Origin: Bacteroidales bacterium
GTDB taxonomy: Bacteria; Bacteroidota; Bacteroidia; Bacteroidales; VadinHA17
Assembly (NCBI GenBank): GCA_021738535.1
Contig: JAIPBU010000004.1
Coordinates: 1-36,572 of the forward strand
DNA: 36,572 nucleotides
Reading direction: 5' to 3'
In this document: in pieces, positions 14,414-22,566 of the stretch
How positions within the stretch are numbered: the first letter of the stretch is position 1
Layout: each line of letters starts with the position of its first letter
Program-made: the position numbers and the translations under genes
The notes under the pieces: model-generated
The model's input: only the letters and a program-made list of their open reading frames with translations
Databases searched by the model: none
Told to the model about the DNA's origin: nothing

Positions 14414-15112
14414 ATGAAAGTAATTAATGTACTTGTAGTTGATGATGAGCCGGGCATACGCTCAGGTGTCAGCAGGATACTGAACAGGTTCAGGGTTACC
14501 TATCCCTTCATGGATGAGGATTATACCTACCATGTTATCGAGGCAGAGACAGGGGAAGAGGGTATGGAAATAATAGATAATGAAGTTCCTGATATTATTC
14601 TGCTGGATAATAAACTGCCCGGGATATCGGGCGTTGAGATACTGGAGTACATAAGGGAAAAGGATTATGATACCATTGTGGCTATGATCACTTCCTATGC
14701 CTCACTGGATGTAGCCGTCAGGGCCACGCGCGACGGTGCCACGGATTTTATCCCCAAGCCTTTTACACCCCAGGAACTGAAATCCTCTATCGAGAATATT
14801 ACCAAGCAACAATACCTCAAGAGGATTACCCGTGAAATGAAGAAAGAGGGTAAAAAGATAAGGTACCAGTTCCTGTCAGTGCTGTCGCATGAGCTTAAGT
14901 CGCCTCTCAACGACGTGGAAGGCTACATGCATATGATGAGGGATAAACAGGCAGGTGATAATATCAATGACTATACCACGATGATTGAGATGTCTGTACA
15001 GCGACTGCAGGAGATGAGGACCCTGATAATGGATCTCCTTGATTTTACCAGGATACGACTGGAGGTGAAAGAGGATAAGGATGCCGATAAAGAGAAGCTA
15101 GACCAGATTTAA
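14414..15112 (+). CDS. Receiver-DHp protein (response regulator without DNA-binding or ATPase domain)
   Basis: A 232-residue protein. The receiver domain (1-125) has Asp10-Asp11, phosphoacceptor Asp65 in IILLDNKLPG, Thr93 and Lys115 in PKPF. It is followed by a HisKA/DHp-type helical hairpin with an H-box, SHELKSPLNDVEGY (His159). The protein ends where a HATPase domain would normally begin (after LLDFTRIRLEV), so it cannot act as a kinase alone. It is the likely phosphorylation target of the upstream hydrogenase-kinase. With an Asp and a His it could act as a phosphorelay intermediate, or it may be the truncated front of a hybrid kinase. No output domain is present. Confidence 0.82.
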   Translation: MKVINVLVVDDEPGIRSGVSRILNRFRVTYPFMDEDYTYHVIEAETGEEGMEIIDNEVPDIILLDNKLPGISGVEILEYIREKDYDTIVAMITSYASLDVAVRATRDGATDFIPKPFTPQELKSSIENITKQQYLKRITREMKKEGKKIRYQFLSVLSHELKSPLNDVEGYMHMMRDKQAGDNINDYTTMIEMSVQRLQEMRTLIMDLLDFTRIRLEVKEDKDADKEKLDQI

Positions 15113-15121
15113 TCTAATTCG

Positions 15122-15142
15122 TATATTTGTGACGTTTACAAA
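15122..15142 (+). promoter_or_regulatory. Possible rex promoter -7 element with overlapping inverted repeat
   Basis: TATATTTG (15122-15129) matches TAnnTTTG 22 bp upstream of the rex ATG. The overlapping TTTGTGACGTTTACAAA (15126-15142) is an inverted repeat with arms TTTGT/ACAAA. Its spacing is shorter than a classical Rex operator, so autoregulation is only a suggestion. No -33 element was found. Confidence 0.35.
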
Positions 15143-15151
15143 TCCACAGAG

Positions 15152-15778
15152 ATGAAAAGATTACCAGGAAAGACTGTTGAAAGACTTAGTGGCTACAGGA
15201 GAAACCTGCTTGGCTACCTTGCCGCAGGGAATAAGTACATTTATTCCCATGAACTGGCGGCGCTGCTTCATATTACCGCTGTACAGGTACGAAGAGACCT
15301 GATGCTTATAGGTTATTCCAGCGTACAGAAAAAAGGATACGATATACAGGAACTTATCAATACAATTGGTGAGATTGTTGATTCTGAAAAGGGCCTTAAC
15401 GTAGCCGTTTTTGGTATTGGTAACCTGGGACGCGCTGTAACCTCATATTTTAAAGGGAAAAGGTCAAAGCTCAATATCGTGGCCTCCTTTGATACCGATC
15501 CCCGGAAGGTCAACAGGGTGATAGCAGGAGTACGTTGCTACCCGGTGGATGATATGGAGGAGATAGTCAGGCAACATGATATCACCGTTGCCATACTGAC
15601 CATACCACCTGACTTTGCAAGGGCCACTGCAGATGCTGCCATAAAAGCAGGGATCAAGGGTTTCCTCAACTTTACCACGGTGCCCCTCAATGTGCCACCC
15701 AATGTGTATCTTGAGGAATATGATATGATTACATCAATAGAAAAAGTAGCTTATTTTGTAAAAGAGGGCCAGGGCTAG
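15152..15778 (+). CDS. rex: Redox-sensing transcriptional repressor Rex
   Basis: A 208-residue Rex protein of normal length. It has an N-terminal winged-helix domain (1-75) with the recognition-helix pattern TAVQVRRDLMLIGY, then a Rossmann domain with VAVFGIGNLGRAV for NADH binding and the conserved ILTIPP and KGFLNFTTVPLNVP segments. Rex binds DNA when NADH/NAD+ is low and is released by NADH; it controls hydrogenase and fermentation genes in many anaerobes. Here it sits inside the hydrogenase cluster, 39 bp after the receiver gene and 3 bp before ribF. Three boxes of Rex geometry lie at 7746-7987. Confidence 0.93.
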   Translation: MKRLPGKTVERLSGYRRNLLGYLAAGNKYIYSHELAALLHITAVQVRRDLMLIGYSSVQKKGYDIQELINTIGEIVDSEKGLNVAVFGIGNLGRAVTSYFKGKRSKLNIVASFDTDPRKVNRVIAGVRCYPVDDMEEIVRQHDITVAILTIPPDFARATADAAIKAGIKGFLNFTTVPLNVPPNVYLEEYDMITSIEKVAYFVKEGQG

Positions 15779-15781
15779 AGT

Positions 15782-16708
15782 ATGAGGGTTTTTTATGGAT
15801 TTGATAAACCGGGAAAAATAAAAAATCCTGTTGTAACAACAGGTACCTTTGACGGGGTGCACCTGGGCCATAAAACCATACTGAACAGGCTTAAGAGACT
15901 GGCCGCTGAAAATGACGGCGAATCCGTACTGATCACTTTTTACCCTCATCCACGCAAAGTTCTTTATCCTGGGACAAAAGGAAAGAACCTTAAGATGATC
16001 TCAACAAAAGAGGAGAAGATAGAGCTGCTGGAAGAAGCAGGACTGGATAATCTTATAATTGTTGAGTTTACACGGGAATTCTCAAAAGTGTCAGGCAGGG
16101 AATTTATTGAGAATTACGTGTTTGCAAGGCTGTCCCCTGTTGTCGTCGTGGTAGGTTTCAATCATCATTTTGGCCATAACAAGGAAGGTGATTATGCCTA
16201 CCTGCAATCCGTGTCCTCAGAATATGGTTTCAGGGCTGAAGAAATTCCTGAACAGGAGGTGCAGAATGAAACTGTTAGTTCTACCGAGATCAGGAAGGCA
16301 CTGTCAGAAGGATATATACAGAAAGCAAATGCCTACCTGGATCACTATTACTTTGTTAGTGGCAAACCCTCAATGGGGGATGGAGTAGCAGGTATCAACG
16401 GAGATGCAAGGATAAGGATTACAATTGATGATGATGAAAAAATGTTCCCGCTGAGTGGTTCCTATGCAGTCAGTATTCCGCTGGACAATACAATAAAAAG
16501 GGGATTTGCTTATATCCGGGATACTGAAACCATGCCTGCAGAGGTCGATCTTCTTTTATTTGACGGGGAGGGTATATGCATCAAAGACCGGAGCAGGATA
16601 AGATTAAATTTCCATAAAAGGATGAGCGGTATTATACCGGGTGGATTACAGTCTTCATCCCGGATGCTTGAAAAAGTGATAAATGAAACAAAAGAGCTCA
16701 TTTTTTAA
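15782..16708 (+). CDS. ribF: RibF-like FAD synthetase with degenerate riboflavin kinase domain
   Basis: A 308-residue RibF homologue. The N-terminal FMN adenylyltransferase domain (about 1-180) is intact, with TGTFDGVHLGH and the SSTEIR motif, so it can be expected to make FAD from FMN and ATP. The C-terminal riboflavin kinase domain (about 190-295) keeps the fold outline (YFVSGK, LSGSYAV) but lacks the G-x-LGFPTAN motif that binds Mg-ATP and flavin. The same place reads GVAGINGDARIRI, so kinase activity is doubtful. It is cotranscribed with rex (3 bp gap), which links flavin supply to the flavin-containing hydrogenase complex. Another, complete RibF may exist elsewhere. Confidence 0.85.
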   Translation: MRVFYGFDKPGKIKNPVVTTGTFDGVHLGHKTILNRLKRLAAENDGESVLITFYPHPRKVLYPGTKGKNLKMISTKEEKIELLEEAGLDNLIIVEFTREFSKVSGREFIENYVFARLSPVVVVVGFNHHFGHNKEGDYAYLQSVSSEYGFRAEEIPEQEVQNETVSSTEIRKALSEGYIQKANAYLDHYYFVSGKPSMGDGVAGINGDARIRITIDDDEKMFPLSGSYAVSIPLDNTIKRGFAYIRDTETMPAEVDLLLFDGEGICIKDRSRIRLNFHKRMSGIIPGGLQSSSRMLEKVINETKELIF

Positions 16709-16727
16709 CCGGACATGACATATTTCA

Positions 16728-16758
16728 TTGCCTGTTTAAGTATGTTATAGTTAATTTG
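16728..16758 (+). promoter_or_regulatory. Possible hydG promoter
   Basis: TTG at 16728-16730, a 20-bp spacer, and TTAATTTG at 16751-16758, which differs from TAnnTTTG at one position. The hydG ATG follows 36 bp downstream. Confidence 0.4.
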
Positions 16759-16793
16759 TATTAATTATAATTGGTTTAAATATAAATTAGTAT

Positions 16794-18218
16794 ATGAAAT
16801 TCAATCCTGAGAAATTATCAATCAGGGATCAGAGGATGAAGCCTTTTATTGATCCGGGTGAGATATGGGATTTACTTAATAACACGAAACCTGATAAAGC
16901 ACGGGTCAGGGAGGTTATAGCGAAGTCGCTCGACAAAAACAGGCTTACCATGGAAGAGACGGCTGTGTTGATCAATGCTGACAATCCTGAACTGATTGAA
17001 GAGATTAAGGAAGGGGCAAGGGCTCTGAAGGAGAAAGTATACGGTAACAGGATAGTTCTTTTTGCACCCCTTTATATTGGTAATTACTGTAATAATAATT
17101 GCAGGTATTGTGGTTTCAGGTCAAGTAATAAAGAGGCCAGCCGGCGCACACTCAGCGATGAAGAGATTGTGACGGAAGTGGAGGCCCTGGAGGATAACGG
17201 TCAGAAGAGGCTGATCCTGGTTTATGGTGAGCATGCAAAATATTCAGCCGGGTATATAGCTCATACCGTTAAGCTTGTTTACGATGTTAAAAAAGGTAAC
17301 GGTGAGATTCGCCGAGTGAACATCAATGCTGCTCCTTTTGACGTAGAGGGCTTCAGGACGGTTGGCGAAGCAGGAATAGGTACCTACCAGGTATTCCAGG
17401 AAACATATCACCCAGAGGCCTACAAGTGGTACCATCTTGCAGGTAAGAAAGCCGACTACAACTGGCGGCTTACCTCCCTTGACAGGGCCCAGGAGGCAGG
17501 TGTTGACGATGTTGGTATAGGTGCTCTTTTCGGTTTGTACGACTGGCGCTTTGAGGTTATGGGACTGCTGAGGCATACCAATCACCTGGAGGCCTGCTAT
17601 AATGTTGGTCCCCATACAATATCATTCCCAAGGATAAAAGATGCCAGCACACTGGACCTTGATAAAAAGTACGAAGTTAACGATGACGATTTTAAAAGGC
17701 TGGTTGCAATACTGAGACTGGCAGTGCCCTATACGGGGCTCATCCTTACTGCAAGAGAGAATCACGATGTCAGGAGGGAAGTGATGCGTTTTGGTGTTTC
17801 GCAGATTGATGGCGGAACCAAGATAGAGCTGGGTTCATATGCTGACCTGAAAAATGAAAAGCAGAACCTTAACCGTGAGCAGTTCATGATCAATGATGCC
17901 AGGTCGCTGGCCGAGGTTATTGATGAGTTGCTTGACGATGATTACCTGCCCTCATTTTGCACGGCCTGTTATCGTCTTGGTCGTACGGGTGAACATTTTA
18001 TGGAGTTTTCAGTGCCGGGCTTTATTAAGAGGTATTGCTCGCCCAACGCAGCAATGACACTGGCTGAGTATATTGTTGACTATGCTGATGACGACCTGGC
18101 TGCAAAGGGGTGGAAAGCAATAGAGAGAGGATTGTCGCGGCTCGACCAGGACGTTGCAAACAGGACAAGGGAAAGAATTGAGCGCATAAAGAAAGGAGAA
18201 AGAGACCTTTATTTTTAA
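16794..18218 (+). CDS. hydG: [FeFe]-hydrogenase H-cluster maturase HydG (radical SAM tyrosine lyase)
   Basis: HydG cleaves tyrosine to produce the CO and CN ligands carried on an Fe-cysteine synthon for the H-cluster. This 474-residue protein has the radical SAM CNNNCRYC motif (Cys99, 103, 106) in a ThiH-like barrel. It also has the HydG-specific C-terminal C-x2-C-x22-C set (Cys389, 392, 415 in CTACYR and RYCSPN) that holds the auxiliary cluster with the dangler iron. ThiH lacks this second set in the same form, and the length fits HydG. It has its own upstream region. A broken TM1266-like gene follows. Its presence argues that at least one hydrogenase-type protein of this organism carries an H-cluster. 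Confidence 0.95.
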   Translation: MKFNPEKLSIRDQRMKPFIDPGEIWDLLNNTKPDKARVREVIAKSLDKNRLTMEETAVLINADNPELIEEIKEGARALKEKVYGNRIVLFAPLYIGNYCNNNCRYCGFRSSNKEASRRTLSDEEIVTEVEALEDNGQKRLILVYGEHAKYSAGYIAHTVKLVYDVKKGNGEIRRVNINAAPFDVEGFRTVGEAGIGTYQVFQETYHPEAYKWYHLAGKKADYNWRLTSLDRAQEAGVDDVGIGALFGLYDWRFEVMGLLRHTNHLEACYNVGPHTISFPRIKDASTLDLDKKYEVNDDDFKRLVAILRLAVPYTGLILTARENHDVRREVMRFGVSQIDGGTKIELGSYADLKNEKQNLNREQFMINDARSLAEVIDELLDDDYLPSFCTACYRLGRTGEHFMEFSVPGFIKRYCSPNAAMTLAEYIVDYADDDLAAKGWKAIERGLSRLDQDVANRTRERIERIKKGERDLYF

Positions 18219-18233
18219 TATACTGCATTTACT

Positions 18234-18433
18234 ATGGTAAGAATTATTGCTATCCGCGTAGTTGACAGGATAAAAGAGTCAGGACACGGCTCGGTATTAA
18301 TGAAGGGGAACATGGCGAGGATCTGGGCCTGATACTGCTGGAGCTCACCGGTGAACACGATGAGATGAACAAGCTGGTAAACAGGCTTAACGAGACAGGT
18401 GATTTCCCGGTGGAGGTTATTTCTTTTAACTGA
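18234..18433 (+). pseudogene. Broken TM1266-like small regulator gene associated with hydrogenase maturation
   Basis: From ATG 18234 one frame reads MVRIIAIRVVDRIKESGHG and soon stops. From about 18300 another frame reads RTRLGINEGEHGEDLGLILL and continues ELTGEHDEMNKLVNRL to a TGA at 18431-18433. Together the two parts resemble a small (about 80-residue) ACT/NikR-C-like protein often found beside hydE and hydG, with R-x-RLG in the middle and GLI-x-LEL after it. About a dozen central residues and the frame are missing, so an internal deletion is the simplest reading. A sequencing error could mimic this. The family name is a tentative assignment. Confidence 0.55.
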
Positions 18434-18444
18434 GAGCAGGGAGC

Positions 18445-19569
18445 CTATTTACTGATATCATATTTCACACCCCGTTCCCTCAGGTATTCAATGATGAACT
18501 TCAGGTGTCCTTCCGTTTTTCCTACGTATTCCGGGGGATTAATCCCTGGCGAATCGAACATCCCTTCGATAAGCAGGTTTGCCACTGCCGTGGCGGTGTA
18601 CCCTGTGGTTCGTGCCATGGATGTGATTTTATTCACCCTGTCATACCTGTCATAAAGATCATAACGGTAGCTGTACTTTTCCCCTCCTTCACGTCCTTCG
18701 ATAATAACCCTCATAACAGTAAATTCTTCTTCGCCTTCTTTTAACTGCCACTGCGGGAACATAAGCTCTGAGGTCAGGTCAATGGGCCTTATTTTATGCC
18801 CTTTTACCTCTACCTCGTCCTCTCTGAAAAAGCCGGCTTCCCTCAGCATCCTCAGATAATCAATTGTGCCGGGAAACCTGAGTGTTTTTTCTATCATATT
18901 TGGTACGGGAATAGTCTTCAGCAGGCTTCTTAAGCCGTCTGAGTTCCATGCTTCAAGGGTGCCTGCTTCATCAAATTCAATATATTCCGGCTCTGAGAGA
19001 GCTTCCCTTGTTACTATCTCACCATTGATCATGTAGCGCGCCGGCCTTGTGTATTCTGCAATTACGTCAATAGGCGAAAAAACGGCTTTATACTGCCAGG
19101 GCCACTGCCTTTTGAAAGGCAGACCACCAACGTAGCATTCATATTTTTCAACATTCATCAGTGCATGATGGTAACCAAGTATTATATTTCCCATGCCCGG
19201 TGCCACGCCACAGTCAGTTACTACGGTAACACCCTTGTTCTTTGCCATCCTGTCAAGACCGAAGGGATCTTCCGGGAAGAAGGAAATATCTACCATGTCT
19301 AAGCCTGCCTCAATAGTGGCCTTAACCGATTTGTAGCCCATAGGGCCGGGCAGGGCGCCTATCACAAGGTCGTGGCCGCGTACAATATCTTTGACTATTT
19401 CTGAGTCGGACAGATCAGCCGTAACGGCCTTTACGTTTTCAAGCCCTTTCAGCGAATTAATATTCTCCTGTGATATATCTGCTGCTGTTACACGGTAATC
19501 TTTACAAAGATCTTTAACGATGGCCGAACCAACCAGGCCGGTGCCCAGGACTACTATCTTATTTTTCAT
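18445..19569 (-). CDS. Saccharopine dehydrogenase family protein, L-lysine 6-dehydrogenase-like
   Basis: A 374-residue NAD(P)-dependent oxidoreductase. The N-terminal Rossmann domain begins KIVVLGTGLVGSAI. The catalytic part shows DCGVAPGM, YVGGLPF, a central LEAW, and C-terminal TSMARTTGYTA and PPEYVG. These match the layout of lysine 6-dehydrogenase (lysine to 2-aminoadipate semialdehyde) rather than fungal saccharopine reductase, though substrate assignment in this family is uncertain. The ATG at 19569 places the GxGxxG motif near the N-terminus; an ATG at 19605 would add 12 residues. It is convergent with hydG and its broken neighbour. A role in lysine catabolism would fit the amino-acid-fermenting context. 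Confidence 0.75.
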   Translation of the reverse strand: MKNKIVVLGTGLVGSAIVKDLCKDYRVTAADISQENINSLKGLENVKAVTADLSDSEIVKDIVRGHDLVIGALPGPMGYKSVKATIEAGLDMVDISFFPEDPFGLDRMAKNKGVTVVTDCGVAPGMGNIILGYHHALMNVEKYECYVGGLPFKRQWPWQYKAVFSPIDVIAEYTRPARYMINGEIVTREALSEPEYIEFDEAGTLEAWNSDGLRSLLKTIPVPNMIEKTLRFPGTIDYLRMLREAGFFREDEVEVKGHKIRPIDLTSELMFPQWQLKEGEEEFTVMRVIIEGREGGEKYSYRYDLYDRYDRVNKITSMARTTGYTATAVANLLIEGMFDSPGINPPEYVGKTEGHLKFIIEYLRERGVKYDISK

Positions 19570-19707
19570 TTCTGATGATTTTAAATTCAGAATAAAGTTA
19601 ATCATTATTTATTTTAGCAGGCTATGCTGTAAAACAACACTATTAATAGCGGGCAATAAATAATATTTTGCAAATTGCCGTTCTTAAATCAATACATTCA
19701 CTCCATC

Positions 19708-22257
19708 ATGAAAAGATTATTATTCCTGTCAGCTTTTTTATTTATAGTAATGGGGATGTCGGGTCAGTATCCCATCAGCTATTACATGCCAAAACATTTA
19801 TCCTATGACCCCGGAATACCACTTCCTTCAGAAATATTGGGACATGATGTGGGTGAATGGCATGCAACGCATGACAAGCTGTATTTTTATATGAAGATGC
19901 TGGCAGATATGTCGCCCAAAGCCGTATGGGAAGAATATGCACGCAGCCATGAGGCCCGTCCGCTCGGTAACCTGATTATCAGCTCTGAAGAGAATATCAG
20001 GAACCTGGAGCAGCTCAGGCTTGACCATCTCAAGCTGAGTGATCCGTCCGTTTCGGCAGGGATGGACATATCAGGAATGCCGGTTTTTATAAAGCTGGGT
20101 TACGGTGTGCATGGAAATGAATCCAGTTCGCAGAATTCAGCCATGCTGACTGCGTATTATTTACTGGCAGCAATGGGTGATGAGGTGGAAGAACTTCTGG
20201 ACAATGCTGTTATTCTTGTTGACCCATGTCTCAATCCTGATGGTTTCCAGAGACACTCAACATGGGTGAATATGCATAAGAGCCTGCATCTTAATCCCGA
20301 CGATAATTCAAGGGAGTTCAATGAAGTGTGGCCAGGTGGCAGAACCAATCATTACTGGTTTGATCTTAACCGTGATTATATCATGCTTCAGCACCCTGAG
20401 TCCGTTGGCAGGGTTGCCTCTTTTCACAGGTGGAGACCAAATATTAATACAGATCACCATGAAATGGGATCAAGCTCTACATTCTTTTTCCAGCCGGGTG
20501 TAAAAACAAGGGAGAATCCTCATACACCCAAAGATAATTACGCCCTTCACAATGATATAGCCCGCTACCATCAGAAATACCTTGATAAAATCGGAAGTCT
20601 TTATTATACCGAAGAAGGTTTTGATGATTTCTACCTGGGTAAAGGCTCTGCATATCCCGATATACATGCATCTGTGGGTATCCTTTTTGAGCAGGCCGGA
20701 GTTAAGGGGCATCTGAGAAATACCTCGTCGGGAGAACTCTCTTTTCCCTTTGCCATTAAAAACCAGTTTACCGTTTCATTGTCGACTCTTGAAGCAGGTC
20801 TGAGACTGAAGGATAAATTGCTTCAGCACCAGGTTGATTTTTACAGGACAGCAATTGAGAATGCCCGCGAGGAAGAGATTAAAGCCTATGTCTTCAGCAC
20901 ACCGGCTGATAAATCAAGGAATGCGCGTTTTATCCAAAACCTGCTGCAGCACCAGGTGAAGGTTTACAGGCCCGGAAAGGATATTGTATGCGACGGAAAG
21001 GTATTTAAAGCTGAAAACAGCTTCGTGGTTCCCATGGCTCAGAAGGAATATTATTATGTTAAGAGCATGTTTGAGAAAATTACCGGGTTTGAGGAAAATG
21101 TATTCTACGATATATCTACATGGATCTTACCTCTTTCGTTTAATATAGATTATGCTGAGTATACGGGCCGGATGGATGATGCCCTGCTCGGACCTGAAGT
21201 TATTTATCCCCCATACCCTGAAGGCAGCCTGAGGGGTGAGAGGGATGCCTATGCATGGATCTTTGAATGGAATGAGTATTATTCTCCGGGTGCCCTTTAC
21301 AGGATACTGGATGCAGGGATAAATGCACGTGTTGCCACCGAAGATTTTATCTATGATGACGGCGACCTGCGGAAGAACTTTAAAAGGGGAACAATCATGG
21401 TGCCTGCCTATAACCAAAAGCCTGGCAGGGATGAGATTTATGAGCTTATGAAGGAAATAGTAGGCGAATTTGCTGTCACAATCTACGGTATGAAGACCGG
21501 CTATACACCTGAAGGTATTGACCTGGGCAGTAACAGTTTCAGGGTGCTGGATAAACCATCGGTAATGATGTTCGTTGGAGATGGCATAAGCAGTCGCGAT
21601 GCCGGGGAGGTATGGCATATGTTTGACCAGAGGTTCGCTATGCCGGTTACCATGGTTGATGCAGAGGAAAACAGGGTAAGCGACCTTTCTGAATATAACG
21701 TGATAGTGATTGCAGGCAGCCCTTCATTAAGCGAGATACAGCTTGAGGAGCTTAAGCGATGGAACAGGAGGGGAGGCGTGATAATTGCTTATAAAAGAGG
21801 AAACTCATTTATTGACAGGACAGGCCTGGCTGATATTGAATATATACCCTCTGCATCTCTTGCTTCAGGTGAAAATGTTAAGTATAGCGACAGGCGATCA
21901 CAGTACTCTCTTCACAGGATCCCCGGAAGTATTTTCAATGTAAAAATTGATAATACACATCCCCTGTTTTATGGTTATATGAAAGATCATATACCTGTTT
22001 TTAAATCAGGTGCAGATGCGGTTGCCAAAAGCGATAGTCCTTTTGCCAATCCTGCCGTATACGACAATGATCCCCTGATCAGTGGTTATTGTTCCAAAGA
22101 GAATGAAGAACGTATTGCCGGGTCTGCATTCTGTACCGTACACTCATCAGGCAGGGGCGGAATAATATCTCTTTATGATAACACCAACTTCAGGGCCATA
22201 TGGTATGGCACCAGCCGGATCTTTATGAATGCCGTGATGTTTGGACAAATATTGTGA
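19708..22257 (+). CDS. Exported M14-family zinc carboxypeptidase with C-terminal GATase-like domain
   Basis: An 849-residue exported metallopeptidase. The signal peptide is residues 1-19 (LLFLSAFLFIVMGMSG). The M14 domain carries the zinc motif GVHGNESS (His135, Glu138), NPDGFQR, DLNRDY and TDHHEMG (His250/251), with a candidate catalytic Glu in LFEQAG. Residues about 600-849 look like a class I glutamine amidotransferase-like fold (VMMFVGDG, VIVIAGSPSLSE, GGVIIAYKRG), a common partner of M14 domains in Bacteroidota. It probably digests peptides outside the cytoplasm, feeding the amino-acid fermentation genes downstream. The ATG at 19708 gives a correct signal peptide; an in-frame TTG at 19675 is less likely. 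Confidence 0.87.
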   Translation: MKRLLFLSAFLFIVMGMSGQYPISYYMPKHLSYDPGIPLPSEILGHDVGEWHATHDKLYFYMKMLADMSPKAVWEEYARSHEARPLGNLIISSEENIRNLEQLRLDHLKLSDPSVSAGMDISGMPVFIKLGYGVHGNESSSQNSAMLTAYYLLAAMGDEVEELLDNAVILVDPCLNPDGFQRHSTWVNMHKSLHLNPDDNSREFNEVWPGGRTNHYWFDLNRDYIMLQHPESVGRVASFHRWRPNINTDHHEMGSSSTFFFQPGVKTRENPHTPKDNYALHNDIARYHQKYLDKIGSLYYTEEGFDDFYLGKGSAYPDIHASVGILFEQAGVKGHLRNTSSGELSFPFAIKNQFTVSLSTLEAGLRLKDKLLQHQVDFYRTAIENAREEEIKAYVFSTPADKSRNARFIQNLLQHQVKVYRPGKDIVCDGKVFKAENSFVVPMAQKEYYYVKSMFEKITGFEENVFYDISTWILPLSFNIDYAEYTGRMDDALLGPEVIYPPYPEGSLRGERDAYAWIFEWNEYYSPGALYRILDAGINARVATEDFIYDDGDLRKNFKRGTIMVPAYNQKPGRDEIYELMKEIVGEFAVTIYGMKTGYTPEGIDLGSNSFRVLDKPSVMMFVGDGISSRDAGEVWHMFDQRFAMPVTMVDAEENRVSDLSEYNVIVIAGSPSLSEIQLEELKRWNRRGGVIIAYKRGNSFIDRTGLADIEYIPSASLASGENVKYSDRRSQYSLHRIPGSIFNVKIDNTHPLFYGYMKDHIPVFKSGADAVAKSDSPFANPAVYDNDPLISGYCSKENEERIAGSAFCTVHSSGRGGIISLYDNTNFRAIWYGTSRIFMNAVMFGQIL

Positions 22258-22279
22258 GGCTAAAGGCGAATGACAAAAG

Positions 22280-22341
22280 AGGACCGAGCGTTAATGATTT
22301 GCCCGGTGGGCAAATCTAGCGAGGGGCCAGGTAGTGGGGAG
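22280..22341 (+). repeat. Dispersed copy of the GGACCGAGCG...GGGGCCAGGTAG repeat
   Basis: A third copy of the non-octamer part of the 128-bp block at 229 and 400, with the hairpin core ATTTGCCCGGTGGGCAAAT. It lies 22 bp after the M14 peptidase stop and is followed by heptamers instead of octamers. Confidence 0.8.
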
Positions 22342-22566
22342 GAAGACAAAAGACTAAAGACAAAAGACTAAAGACTAAAGACTAAAGACAAAAGGCTAAG
22401 GCTAAGGCTAAGGCTAGGGCTAAGGTATTTATTATTGTCAATTGTCAATTGGCTATTGACAAGGTATCACTTTTAGTCACACTTCGTCTCTTCGTCACTT
22501 AGTCGACAAAGCCTCCTTCGTTCCAACTTTTTCCTTTTATCTTTTTCCTTTTATCTTTTGTCTTCT
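22342..22566. repeat. Composite repeat tract (heptamers, hexamers, inverted octamers)
   Basis: In order: heptamers GACAAAA/GACTAAA (22345-22393), hexamers GGCTAA (about 22394-22424), heptamers ATTGTCA (22434-22462), octamers in reverse orientation (TTCGTCTC, TTCGTCAC, TTAGTCG; about 22472-22505), and then T-rich heptamers (TTTTTCC, TTTTATC, TTTTGTC) that run into the hydE 3' end. No gene was seen between 22258 and 22536. Confidence 0.8.

Noticed and set aside
15126..15142. Inverted repeat before rex as a Rex operator
   Set aside because: TTGT and ACAA are 7 bp apart instead of the 10 bp in known Rex sites, so it is kept only as a weak regulatory candidate.
8037..16708. A plain electron-bifurcating HydABC hydrogenase operon
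   Set aside because: The subunit set fits, but loss of HydB cysteines, changed flavin loops and a substituted HydA pocket make the standard label unsafe.
18219..18444. Intact small gene between hydG and the lysine-dehydrogenase-like gene
   Set aside because: No single frame spans the region; the two homologous halves are in different frames, so it is listed as a pseudogene.
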